DNA from: Sphingomonadaceae bacterium 3R27C6
GTDB lineage: Bacteria > Pseudomonadota > Alphaproteobacteria > Sphingomonadales > Sphingomonadaceae
Assembly: GCA_005503215.1 (NCBI GenBank)
Contig: SCNS01000019.1
Coordinates: 1-64,000 of the forward strand
Direction of reading: 5' to 3'
Length of the DNA: 64,000 nucleotides
Within the stretch, counting starts at the first letter, position 1. The number at the start of each line of letters is the position of its first letter. A program made the position numbers and the translations under genes. The notes below the pieces were generated by a model. It made no database searches. It was not told where the DNA came from and was given only the letters and a program-made list of their open reading frames with translations. Below are positions 52,999 to 61,815 of the stretch, piece by piece.

Positions 52999-53436
52999 CT
53001 AAAGCCCCTTGACGGCCAGCGCAGCGGTCAACGCGCATGTATCGAAATAGAAAGGGGTGCCTTCGATGACGCGGTCGTCCGCGAGACGAAGCACTTCGGC
53101 GAAAGGTTGGGTGAGTGTGACGCCGGTTTCACGAGCTGTCAGGGACAAATTGCAGCGCATGTATAGCATGTCTCCAGACAGGGTCGCGGTCCGTTTCTCG
53201 ATCGCCATGTCGGACCACGCCTGACCCATTGAGCGGATAAGCTTCGCTACACCGGCCAACCCATGCCAGACGCCGGCATAAGGAAGCGAGGCAGGCTCGT
53301 AGATCCTGCAATCTACATGGAAGATCTCGGCGAGTTGATCGAGCCCATCGTCGGGCGAAGACATAAAGCCGAACTCGGCTTCGAACATCCGGTCGAGCAG
53401 CGCCGCTGCCGCGGCATCATTGGGAAGCGATGACAT
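52999..53436 (-). CDS. SnoaL-like (NTF2-fold) protein
   Basis: A 145-residue protein of the SnoaL/NTF2-like superfamily: LLDRMFEAEFGFMSSPDDGL, DQLAEIFHVDCRIYEPASLP, GVWHGLAGVAKLIRSMGQAW and VIEGTPFYFDT. Such small cone-shaped proteins act as isomerases, hydrolases or binding proteins for hydrophobic molecules. The ATG at 53436 is preferred; a longer reading would enter the hydrolase gene. It follows the serine hydrolase gene by 85 bp on the same strand, so the two may be cotranscribed. Confidence 0.75.
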   Translation of the reverse strand: MSSLPNDAAAAALLDRMFEAEFGFMSSPDDGLDQLAEIFHVDCRIYEPASLPYAGVWHGLAGVAKLIRSMGQAWSDMAIEKRTATLSGDMLYMRCNLSLTARETGVTLTQPFAEVLRLADDRVIEGTPFYFDTCALTAALAVKGL

Positions 53437-53521
53437 GATATTGCTTTCGATTGGAGCAGCTATAGGTCTTTTGAACGATGTCGAACCCCGCCACGTCCCG
53501 CTTGTTGCGCTCAAACCCTGA

Positions 53522-55207
53522 TTAGCTCGGCTCAAGAACGAGGTTCCGCCACGTCGCCGTCGGTCCGCGAAAATCGACCGCCTCGCCGTCACTGGTGAAA
53601 AACAACCCCGACTCTGTCTCGGCGATCAGCCGCACACCGTTGATCTCAAGGTAGCCGTGACGGCGCTCGACGAGCACGTCCATCGCGGGCTTTCCCCACT
53701 GGCGGACGCGATAAGAGCCGAGATAGCGTTGCCATTCCTTTCGATCGGGACCCAGAAGATCGTCGGGCCCACCGTTATAGTCGAGGCTGGCCTCGCCTTC
53801 CCAACATTCGAGGTGCGGTGGCAAGTCGTCCCGCGCTGGATAATAGCGATATCCGACGGTCTCGCCTTCGACGTTGACCGCAAAATATTCGTCCGGCGCG
53901 GTGGCCACCAATCGCTCGCCGGAGTCGGCCTTGTCCTTTCGGAACTGGAGCTTGCCGTCCGTTGCGCCAATCGTCCCGCTAACATTTCTGCCGACATAAT
54001 GGCCGCGCAGGGCCCGGACGCGATCCGCGGGAAGTTGAATCGGCGCCAGCGATGTGATTGGGAGGCGGGGCGTGCGCGGCCCAAAACGCCCTGCCAATGC
54101 CTTGTCGATAAGATCCATGCCGAAACGATAGCCAGCGAGCGCGGGACGGTTGAACAGAGCGGCCCATCCGATCTCGGCTTCCGGGCAATAAACGAAATTG
54201 CATCCGAAGCCGAAGCCGCCGCCGCGATGGTGCAGGAGACGGAGCGGCGTCTTTCCATAGGCTCGTTCACTTCGCATGACGCCGAGTCCATAGTCTCCGC
54301 CCAGAGCGAAACTGTGCATTTCAGCCCAAAGTTCGGGGGCAAGGTGCTGGCGGCCCTGCCATCGACCGCGACCGGCAAGGAAGGCGGCATACGCCGCCAT
54401 GTCGCGTGCGGTGCTCCACACGCCCCCCGAAGCGACGAGCGGCGTTACCAGAGGGATCGAGTCATAGCCTTTGTGGGTACCCGCCGCGCGGTTCGCGGCG
54501 ACCAAGTAAACCCGTGGATCGGCGGTGCTCGAACGCATGCCCAGCGGTTCGAAAATCCGGCGCCGCAACCATTCCGCATAAGACACACCGACAACGCGCT
54601 CGACGATATGCCCCGCGAGATCGTAACCGAGGTTCGAATAGCGATAGCGGTCGCCGACGGGGAAACGCAGCCAGGTGTCGGATATGCTGCGGACGTGCGC
54701 CGCAAAGTTCGGCGCCGCCGGATCATAATTATTCCCGATGGGCGCCTCGTGCGTAAACCCTGCGCGGTTGGCGAGGAGCAACCGCAATGTGATTCTGTCG
54801 CCCGGGGTCGCTTCGAACCGGCTGTTGACCCGAAACTCCGGCCAATAGCGCGTGATCGGCACATCGAGATCGAGCAGACCGTCCTGCACTGCGAGCAGAA
54901 CGGCAACGGCCGCGAAGCTTTTCGAGGTCGACTGGATGCTGAACAGCGTATCCGGGTCGACCGCCCTATCTGCTGCCATTCCGAAGCCTTCGATCCAAAC
55001 CGGACGACCCTGATGGACGAGGCATATCGCCGCGGCGCCTATCCCGCTGTCCGCCATCGCGTGCTTTATCGAGATGCGCTCGGCCGCCATCAAAGCACCA
55101 TATTGCCCGGACTCCGCCGCTTCGGCGGACTCGCTCGCGGCTGCGGCACCGGCCAGCGGAAGCACTGCAGCTTGAGAAAGAAAGGATCGGCGATCGACTA
55201 TGGTCAT
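53522..55207 (-). CDS. Tat-exported serine hydrolase (beta-lactamase class C / esterase family)
   Basis: A 561-residue protein with a twin-arginine-like signal (DRRSFLSQAAVLPLAGAAAA), then the beta-lactamase-related domain. The catalytic serine/lysine is in SIQSTSKSFAAV (S-T-S-K), the YxN motif is YSNLGYDLAGH, and RLLHHRGGGFGFGCNF marks the third element (HxG). The C-terminal 200 residues form an extra beta-rich domain (LRGHYVGRNVSGTIGATDGK). Members hydrolyse esters or peptides in the periplasm. Presence beside a catabolic cluster suggests an esterase role; the substrate is unknown. Confidence 0.87.
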   Translation of the reverse strand: MTIVDRRSFLSQAAVLPLAGAAAASESAEAAESGQYGALMAAERISIKHAMADSGIGAAAICLVHQGRPVWIEGFGMAADRAVDPDTLFSIQSTSKSFAAVAVLLAVQDGLLDLDVPITRYWPEFRVNSRFEATPGDRITLRLLLANRAGFTHEAPIGNNYDPAAPNFAAHVRSISDTWLRFPVGDRYRYSNLGYDLAGHIVERVVGVSYAEWLRRRIFEPLGMRSSTADPRVYLVAANRAAGTHKGYDSIPLVTPLVASGGVWSTARDMAAYAAFLAGRGRWQGRQHLAPELWAEMHSFALGGDYGLGVMRSERAYGKTPLRLLHHRGGGFGFGCNFVYCPEAEIGWAALFNRPALAGYRFGMDLIDKALAGRFGPRTPRLPITSLAPIQLPADRVRALRGHYVGRNVSGTIGATDGKLQFRKDKADSGERLVATAPDEYFAVNVEGETVGYRYYPARDDLPPHLECWEGEASLDYNGGPDDLLGPDRKEWQRYLGSYRVRQWGKPAMDVLVERRHGYLEINGVRLIAETESGLFFTSDGEAVDFRGPTATWRNLVLEPS

Positions 55208-55363
55208 GGGTCTTCCTTGAATATGCTGAAGGAGGCGGCAGGCATCCGGCCTGCGATGTCGATCCGCGCGCTACGAAAGCTGTCGGGTCGCGAGAGCACC
55301 CTATGGATCGCGCCATCCGATCATCGGCCAATTCGATGCCCGATGAGATCGATTTCGCGGCGA

Positions 55364-55858
55364 ATGGAGACGGCTTCTGCGGGCGTCGAAGCAAGGGACA
55401 TTCCTTTGGCGAAAGAGCGCCGCGCTTCTGGCTCGCGCAGCAACCGGATCACGATCAAGGATTTCCAGCAGACCTTCACCAATGTCGCCGCCAATGCGAC
55501 CCTGTCGGGCATCGCAGCCGACGCCGGAAAATATGCCTCGATCCTGCGCCTCGCCGCCGTGTTCGCCGATCCCGCGAACGGCGATTTCGCGCGCGCGACC
55601 GGCGTACCGTCGGCAATGGGCATCGACAGCACGACGCGCCAGATGTGGACGAAACGCCTCGCCGAATATGGCATCGCGCCCGCCGAACCTGCGCAAGTCT
55701 TCGACGCCGCCTATATGCAGTTGATGAAGACGCAGATCTTCACCAACTGGCCCGCGAATTACAGCCACATCACACTGGAAGATAACGACACGGGCCACAG
55801 CTACACCTATGCGCAGCGCTGCCACTTCCCCGGACCGCCGACGACGACACCCTGCTGA
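55364..55858 (+). CDS. Unrecognised protein with strong coding character
   Basis: From about 55440 the frame has codon use like the real genes: RITIKDFQQTFTNVAANATL, SGIAADAGKYASILRLAAVF, ADPANGDFARATG, MWTKRLAEYGIAPAEPAQVF and ITLEDNDTGHSYTYAQRCHF. I do not recognise a family. The start (ATG 55364) is weak, since the first 25 residues look less coding, and the last residues (PGPPTTTPC) look frame-shifted. It is probably a fragment of a larger gene. The interval 55859-56212 is without a clear gene; on the minus strand a short opening MAKNPNRVRIVLMSYQDYSA ends soon after. Confidence 0.4.
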   Translation: METASAGVEARDIPLAKERRASGSRSNRITIKDFQQTFTNVAANATLSGIAADAGKYASILRLAAVFADPANGDFARATGVPSAMGIDSTTRQMWTKRLAEYGIAPAEPAQVFDAAYMQLMKTQIFTNWPANYSHITLEDNDTGHSYTYAQRCHFPGPPTTTPC

Positions 55859-56212
55859 TGCACCGCATTGCCGGTTCCGGACGGTTGCGGGCATTCCGCG
55901 AATTGCTGCAAAGGCTGGATTCGGCTTGCTGACGCGCTCAGCGGAACGTCCGATATCGGGCGCAAAACAGACAATGCCAATCGCCTCGCAAATGCCAGCG
56001 TCGTACTATCAGATTTTGGCGGCTACCATCTGAACCTTGGCGCAATCGCCCCTGCCCGAAACCTGTGAATATCGCGCCGACCCGTGAATTATTGACACGG
56101 TTTTCGGCAGAATAATCTTGGTAAGACATCAGGACGATACGCACGCGATTAGGATTTTTTGCCATAGTTTCCTTCGCGGAGGCCATTGATATGCCCTGCA
56201 CTTCCGACAGCC

Positions 56213-57391
56213 TCACTGACGCAATTGGGCGCCGCCGAGCCGTTGCACGATCATGGCTGCCCCCACACCCATAGCCCCCGTCAAGACGACCATTCCATAA
56301 CGCCCGTTGCAGGCATCGAGGGCGTCGAGCAGCGTCGACGTCAGAATCGCGCCGCTGGCGCCCATCGGATGACCCTTCGCCAGATGCCCGCCGCCGACAT
56401 TGACGCACGACGGATCGGCGTCGCGATCGCGGAGGAATTTGGCGATGGTGACGGCAAAGGCCTCCATGAATTCGATCCGGTCGAGATCCGCAAGACCAAA
56501 GCCGGCGCGCGCGAGCACCTTGTCCATCGCCGCGAAGCCAGCGGTCAGCGAGGCGGCCGGATCGCCGCCGCTTTCGGCAAAGGCGATCACGCGGGCGCGC
56601 GGGGCGATGCCGAGCCCTTCGGCGCCAACGAGCGCAAGCCCCGCACCGTCGCAGATCGGCGGCGCGTGCGCGATGCTGTGGAGCGGCTCGAACGTCGCGC
56701 CGTCGAGCGCGCCGGCATATTGCTGCTGCAAGTCGCCGAAGGCAGGCGGCGCGGCGGCTAGCGATTCGGCCGTGGTTTGCGGCCGGATGCATTCTTCGCC
56801 GGTCAGCGCGCCGGTCACGATGCGCGAATGCTGCAAGAACGGGTCGGCGTCGCCCGCCGCGGCCTTTTGCTGCGAGGCGAGAGCAACCGCGTCGAGCTCG
56901 GCGCGGGTGATGCCTTCGGCGTTGGCTAGCCGGTCGGCGGCGAGCACCGGCGGGACAAAGCGCGCGCGGGCCGGCAGGCTGTCGTCGTCATAATAGGCCG
57001 CGCGGTCGCCCAGAAATGGGCTCCGGCTCATCGATTCGACCCCGCCCGCGAGGATGCTCGTGACTTCGCCGCTCGCGATCTTTGCGACCGCCTGACCGAT
57101 CGCAGACAGCCCTGATGCACAATAATTGTTGATGCTGTGCGCCGTGGTGGTGTCGGGGAGGCCCGCATGGAGCTTCGACACCAGCGCGATATGCCCGCCC
57201 TGCGCGCCGCTTTGCGTAACGCAGCCGAGGAGCAGCGCATCGGGATTGGCCGCAACATCGCCACAGCGCGCCGCGAGCGCCCTCACCTGCTGGCGCACCA
57301 GTTCCTGCGGGCTCAGCGCGGCGAGACCGCCGTCGGGCCGCGCCTTGCCGCGCGGTGTCCGCACCGCGTCATAGAGATAGACGTTGGCCAA
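56213..57391 (-). CDS. Thiolase-family protein missing the second catalytic cysteine
   Basis: A 392-residue thiolase with nucleophile C91 (NNYCASGLSA) and H341 (KGHPMGASG), but the second cysteine motif is changed: VVLTGAMGVGAA in place of VVCAGGSGVGAA in the paralogue at 3331-4506. Otherwise the two are highly similar (PLHSIAHAPPICDGAGLALV, RIEFMEAFAVTIAKFLRD). Loss of the general acid/base cysteine should weaken or alter thiolysis, so the protein may have another role or a different proton donor. It is the last gene of cluster 3, separated by 3 bp from the SCPx-type thiolase. Confidence 0.87.
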   Translation of the reverse strand: MANVYLYDAVRTPRGKARPDGGLAALSPQELVRQQVRALAARCGDVAANPDALLLGCVTQSGAQGGHIALVSKLHAGLPDTTTAHSINNYCASGLSAIGQAVAKIASGEVTSILAGGVESMSRSPFLGDRAAYYDDDSLPARARFVPPVLAADRLANAEGITRAELDAVALASQQKAAAGDADPFLQHSRIVTGALTGEECIRPQTTAESLAAAPPAFGDLQQQYAGALDGATFEPLHSIAHAPPICDGAGLALVGAEGLGIAPRARVIAFAESGGDPAASLTAGFAAMDKVLARAGFGLADLDRIEFMEAFAVTIAKFLRDRDADPSCVNVGGGHLAKGHPMGASGAILTSTLLDALDACNGRYGMVVLTGAMGVGAAMIVQRLGGAQLRQ

Positions 57392-57394
57392 GAA

Positions 57395-58624
57395 TCAGAC
57401 GCCGACGACGAAACTGACCGCGGTCGTCGCGCTGCCGCCGACGTTGAAGGTCGCAAAATTGCGCGCGCCCTCGACCTGATAGTCGCCCGCGTTGCCGGTG
57501 ACCTGGCGCCAGCTGTCGAGCAGCATCCGAACCCCCGTCGCGCCGACCGGATGACCGAGCCCGATCAGCCCGCCCGACGGATTGACGGGCAGCTTCCCGC
57601 CCAATGCAATCGTGCCATCCTCGACCGCGCGCCAGCTTTCGCCGGGCTTGGTGATGCCGAAATGGTCGATCGCCATATATTCGGTGATCGAGAAACAATC
57701 ATGCACTTCGACCCCGTCGCACGCATAAACGTCGGGCATCTCGGCGCGCTTCAGCGCATCCATCATCGCCTTGCGCACGCTGGGGAAAACATAATCGCCG
57801 CCGCGGCTGCCCGCGACCTTGGTTGCATAGAGCAGGGGAGCGGTGGCATGGCCCCAGCCCTTGATGCGCGGGATGCTGTCGATCGAAATGCCGCGGCGTT
57901 TCGCATAGGCTTCAGCGACCTCGCGCGAAGCAAGGAAGATCGCTGCGGCGCCGTCGGTGACCTGTCCGCAATCGGATTTACGAAGCGAGCCTTCGATCAG
58001 CGGATTGACCTCGTCATTCTCGGCCAGATGATCGTCGGTGATCGCCCAGCCGCGCGTCTGCGAGTTCGGGTTCTTCTTGGCATTGGCGAAATTATTCGCC
58101 GAGATGCCGCGCAGATGCGCGTGATCGAGCCCGAAGCGTTCGTCATATTCCTCGGCGACGCGCGCGAACATGTACGGCCACAGGTAGCGCGCCTCCTGCG
58201 CCTCGCGTCCCGCCCACGCCGCGGCGCCGAGATATTCGGCGGCGCGCTGGCCGGGGACGTTGCGCATCAGCTCGATCCCGAGCACGAGCGCGAGGCCGTA
58301 GCGTTCGGCCTCGATCTCCGCCGTGGCGGCGAGGATCGCGATGCTGCCCGAGGCGCAGGCGGCCTCGTGGCGCGAGGCCGGAATGCCGGCAAGGTCGGGA
58401 TGGACATGGCCGAAGAAGCCGCCGAGCTGGCCCTGTCCCGCAAACAGTTCGCCGACGAAATTGCCGACATGCGCGGTTTCGACTTCCTTCGGTTCGATGC
58501 CCGTGGCGGCGAACGCGGCTTCGGCGACGTCGCGGAACAGCTCGAACAGTCCACCGCCCTCGCGTTCGAGATTGCGCGCGAAATCGCTCTGCGCGCCGCC
58601 GAGGATGAAGACGTCTTTCGCCAT
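57395..58624 (-). CDS. SCPx-type thiolase / acetyl-CoA acetyltransferase-like protein
   Basis: A 409-residue thiolase of the SCP-2/SCPx branch with C90 (EAACASGSIA) and LGHPVGATGVRMLLDSWRQV. Other markers are ISANNFANAKKNPNSQTRGW, CGQVTDGAAAIFLAS and GVEVHDCFSITEYMAIDHFG. It should cleave or form 3-oxoacyl-CoA. The ATG at 58624 is adjacent to the synthetase stop; the longer start would overlap it. It is the counterpart of 363-1604 in cluster 1, though the two have diverged considerably. Confidence 0.87.
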   Translation of the reverse strand: MAKDVFILGGAQSDFARNLEREGGGLFELFRDVAEAAFAATGIEPKEVETAHVGNFVGELFAGQGQLGGFFGHVHPDLAGIPASRHEAACASGSIAILAATAEIEAERYGLALVLGIELMRNVPGQRAAEYLGAAAWAGREAQEARYLWPYMFARVAEEYDERFGLDHAHLRGISANNFANAKKNPNSQTRGWAITDDHLAENDEVNPLIEGSLRKSDCGQVTDGAAAIFLASREVAEAYAKRRGISIDSIPRIKGWGHATAPLLYATKVAGSRGGDYVFPSVRKAMMDALKRAEMPDVYACDGVEVHDCFSITEYMAIDHFGITKPGESWRAVEDGTIALGGKLPVNPSGGLIGLGHPVGATGVRMLLDSWRQVTGNAGDYQVEGARNFATFNVGGSATTAVSFVVGV

Positions 58625-58625
58625 G

Positions 58626-60317
58626 TCAGGCTTCCTTTTCGAGAGTGGCAAGCGCCATTTCGCGCACTTCGCTGCGCATCACCTTGTTGGTGACGTTGCG
58701 CGGCAGCGCGTCGAAGCGGAACAGGCGTTCGGGCAATTTGAACACCGCGAGATCTTTTTCGCGGAGATAGTCGGCAACCTCGCCGATCCCGATGTCGCTT
58801 GTCCCGCGCGGGACATAGGCAAGGCCGATACGCTCGCCCATCGTCGGGTCGGGAAGCGAGAAGGTGCATGCCTCGGCGAGCAACGGATGCCCGCCGAGCA
58901 ACTGGTCGATCTCCTCGGGCGAGATATTGACCCCGCCGCGGATAATCAGATCCTTGCAGCGCCCGACGAAGCGATAGAAATCGCCGCCCTCGGCGATCTC
59001 GAACAGGTCGCCGGTGCGGAACCAGCCGTCGTCGGTGAAGGCTTCGGCGGTGCGCTCGGGGGCGTTGTGATAGCCCTCGAACAAGGTCGGCCCGCGAATC
59101 TGCAATTCGCCCGACACGCCATCTTCCTCGATCGGGTCGCCGCCGCCCGGCGGGACAAGCCGGCTTTCGATATTATGCGCACGCCCCTCGCCATAGGGGC
59201 GCTGATAGGTGCCGCGGCGCGGGAACAGGCTCGCGCGCTTGTCGGGATCGGGCATGTCGCCCTCGCCGGTGATGAAGCTCATCCCCTCGTTCGACCCGAA
59301 GACGTTGACGATGATAATGCCGAGCTTTTCCTGAAAGCCGCGCACCATCGCGGGCGCGAGCGGCGCCGAGCCCGAGGCGATGACGCGCAGGCTGGAGAGG
59401 TCAACCGACGCCAGCAACGCCTCATTCTGGAGCAGCATGTTGAGCACCGCAGGCGGCGCGATCGTCAGGCTCGGCCGCTCGGTTGCGATCTGCTTGAGAT
59501 AGACGCCGGGATCGAAGGGATGGTGCAGCACCATCGTTCCCGCGCTCGTCAGCCAGCACATGGTGATGCCGCCGATGCTCGCCATATTGATGAGCGGAAA
59601 CGGGTTGAGCAGCACGTCGCCCGGCCCGACCTTCATCGCTTCATAGCCCGCGCCCGCGACCGCGATCCAGTGATTGTGGCTGCGCGGCACGCCCTTCGGC
59701 ACGCCGGTGGTGCCCGAGGTCCAGCAGATGGTGAAGATGTCGTCGGCGTCGACAGGGTTCGCCGCGACATGCGCCGCGAGGCTCGCTTCGTCTCCCCTTG
59801 CGACCGAGAGGTCGAGCGCATCCACCGGCGGGTTCGGGCCGAAAGTCATCAGCCGGATGTCGTCGAGTAGCGGTGCCGCGACGCCGACATGGTCGCAGCC
59901 CTTGACCTGCGTCGCACAGACGAACGCCTTGGGTTCGACGACGCCGATCATGGCTTTCAGCTCGTGGCTGCGATACTGCACCGCCGCCGGGCTGACGATC
60001 GCGCCGATCTGCGCGGCGGCGAAATAGAGCGCAACGAACTCGCTGATGTTGGGCAATTGGACGAGCAACACGTCATCCTTGCCGATCCCTGCGACGACCA
60101 GAGCGCCAGCCAGCCGGTCAATTTCGGCCTCGAGTTCGGCATAGGTCAGACGCTGCGGTTCGCCGAAGGCAAAGTCGCCGCGATTGGGTGCATCGACCAG
60201 CGCCAGCCGATCGGGATGCGCCACCGCATTGGCGAAAAACAGGTCGGCGAAACTCTTGTCGCCCCACCAGCCGCTTTCGCGATGCTGTCGCCGTTTATCC
60301 TCTCCCGCGGCGATCAT
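58626..60317 (-). CDS. Acyl-CoA synthetase (AMP-forming)
   Basis: A 563-residue synthetase: GWWGDKSFADLFFANAVAHP, CWTSGTTGVPKGVPRSHNHW (P-loop), GSNEGMSFITG, GWFRTGDLFEIAEGGDFYRF and GRCKDLIIRGGVNISPEEID. It makes an acyl-CoA from a free acid and ATP. The late RNVTNKVMRSE is where the catalytic lysine is expected. It is 1 bp from the oxygenase gene upstream and 1 bp from the thiolase downstream, a compact operon. The first part is very like the truncated synthetase at 1-312. Confidence 0.9.
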   Translation of the reverse strand: MIAAGEDKRRQHRESGWWGDKSFADLFFANAVAHPDRLALVDAPNRGDFAFGEPQRLTYAELEAEIDRLAGALVVAGIGKDDVLLVQLPNISEFVALYFAAAQIGAIVSPAAVQYRSHELKAMIGVVEPKAFVCATQVKGCDHVGVAAPLLDDIRLMTFGPNPPVDALDLSVARGDEASLAAHVAANPVDADDIFTICWTSGTTGVPKGVPRSHNHWIAVAGAGYEAMKVGPGDVLLNPFPLINMASIGGITMCWLTSAGTMVLHHPFDPGVYLKQIATERPSLTIAPPAVLNMLLQNEALLASVDLSSLRVIASGSAPLAPAMVRGFQEKLGIIIVNVFGSNEGMSFITGEGDMPDPDKRASLFPRRGTYQRPYGEGRAHNIESRLVPPGGGDPIEEDGVSGELQIRGPTLFEGYHNAPERTAEAFTDDGWFRTGDLFEIAEGGDFYRFVGRCKDLIIRGGVNISPEEIDQLLGGHPLLAEACTFSLPDPTMGERIGLAYVPRGTSDIGIGEVADYLREKDLAVFKLPERLFRFDALPRNVTNKVMRSEVREMALATLEKEA

Positions 60318-60318
60318 G

Positions 60319-61815
60319 TCAGGCGGCCAGCACGCTGTTGTCGCCCATGCCGATATCGTCGCCGGACGCCCAGACGGTGTGCGTTCCCGAACAGATGCGC
60401 TCGGGCAGGATGATCCGGCACACCGGCCCCGCCGCTACATTCTTGGCGTCGATCAGCACGCATTCGGATTTGTCGGTTTCGAGGTCGGCTATGAACGAGA
60501 CGAGGTAACCGTCATCCTCGTCCTTGGCATCGATGCGCGGCGCGAAGGGCGCCTCGCTGCCAAAACGGCCGGGACCGAATTCATAGGATTCGCTCGTGCG
60601 GGCGTTGAGGTCGTGCTTCACCAGCCCGCGGAACAGGAACCAGCCCGGCTCGGGGATCGCGCTATATGCGTAGCGATAGGGCTTGCCCGCATAGCGGTGG
60701 TTGAACATCCCGAATTCGAGGTCGCGGTCGTCGAGCCGCTCTTCGATCGTTTCACCGGTCTTGAGGTTAAAGCGCCAGCGGTGGAGACGCGGCTTGAGCA
60801 GCCCCTGGTCGAGATACGCCATCATCCGCTCCAGCCCCTCGGGCGCGTTCGGATAGGATTTCGGCATCGGCTCTTCCTGATAATAGCCGTCGAGGATGAT
60901 CTCGTCGCCTTCCTCCCACGCGTTCAGCCAATGGAGCGTGTACGTCGGCTCGGCGGTGAACCAGCGGATGTCCTCGGGCTGACCGTGCCGCGGAATGATC
61001 GCAAAGCGCGTCTTTTCGTCGGGGTGGAACTGCACGACGTGCAGGTTCCGCTCAAGCAGCTCCTCGTTCCAGTAGAGCGGCATGTCGTTGAGGATCGTGT
61101 AATTCTTCGTGAACGCCATGTCGTGCGGCAGGCGCGGCCCGGCGAGGGGGATCGGGATATAGTGCTTCAGCCTGTTGTCCGCTCCGACCACGCCATAATG
61201 CATGTAGGGCGCGTGCTTCGAGTAATTGAAGAACATCAGCTCGCCCGTCGCGAGGTCGACCTTGCAATGCGCCGAAATGCCGTCGAGCGGCACCCAGCTT
61301 TCGGTGCCGAACTGTTCGAGCGTGAACGGGTCAAGCCGGTATGCTTCACCGCATTGATAGAAGGTCGAGATGATCTTGCCCGCATGGATCGCGACGTCGG
61401 TCGAGCTGCTATCCTTCAGCCACTCCTGCGCGCCCCAACCGTGGCGCGTCGACTTGTGCGGCGGTTCCATCAGCCCCGCCCAGAGAGAGCGGCCGGCTTC
61501 CTTCTCAGCCTCGAATCCCTTGGTGCGGACGAAGCGGCTGCGATAGCTCGCGCGGCCGTCCTTGAACGAGATCGCGTGGATGAAGCCGTCGCCGTCGAAC
61601 GGATGATAGCGGCCGATCGGCTCGTGGATCTGGTTCTCGCCGGTGCGCACGTAAACGCCGTCGATGTCGGTCGGGATATTGCCGATCACCTCCGCATCGC
61701 CATTGGCGAAGATCGCGTTCCATTCATTGTAGGTCGGGCGCCACGCGCCCTTCATATATGGGTGGTCGTTCGGCTGGATCGTCGATGCGATCGTCTCGAC
61801 AAGCTCTGCGGTCAT
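60319..61815 (-). CDS. Carotenoid cleavage / lignostilbene dioxygenase family protein
   Basis: A 498-residue RPE65-family oxygenase. The four iron histidines are at H183 (ISAHCK), H231 (PHDMAF), H295 (LHWLNAWEE) and H479 (SGTHTVW). HPFDGDGFIHAISFKDGRAS and GSEAPFAPRIDAKDEDDGYL are also family signatures. It should cleave a conjugated double bond with O2. It overlaps the nitronate-monooxygenase-like gene by 4 bp and the synthetase follows at 1 bp. It is clearly a paralogue of the enzyme at 4522-5943 but diverged, so different substrates are likely. Confidence 0.9.
   Translation of the reverse strand: MTAELVETIASTIQPNDHPYMKGAWRPTYNEWNAIFANGDAEVIGNIPTDIDGVYVRTGENQIHEPIGRYHPFDGDGFIHAISFKDGRASYRSRFVRTKGFEAEKEAGRSLWAGLMEPPHKSTRHGWGAQEWLKDSSSTDVAIHAGKIISTFYQCGEAYRLDPFTLEQFGTESWVPLDGISAHCKVDLATGELMFFNYSKHAPYMHYGVVGADNRLKHYIPIPLAGPRLPHDMAFTKNYTILNDMPLYWNEELLERNLHVVQFHPDEKTRFAIIPRHGQPEDIRWFTAEPTYTLHWLNAWEEGDEIILDGYYQEEPMPKSYPNAPEGLERMMAYLDQGLLKPRLHRWRFNLKTGETIEERLDDRDLEFGMFNHRYAGKPYRYAYSAIPEPGWFLFRGLVKHDLNARTSESYEFGPGRFGSEAPFAPRIDAKDEDDGYLVSFIADLETDKSECVLIDAKNVAAGPVCRIILPERICSGTHTVWASGDDIGMGDNSVLAA

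Noticed and set aside
53657-55858. 733-codon plus-strand open frame
   Set aside because: Up to about 55200 it is antisense to the serine hydrolase. Only the last 140 codons look coding and are reported separately.
57137-58693. 518-codon plus-strand open frame
   Set aside because: Antisense to two thiolase genes with intact active-site motifs.
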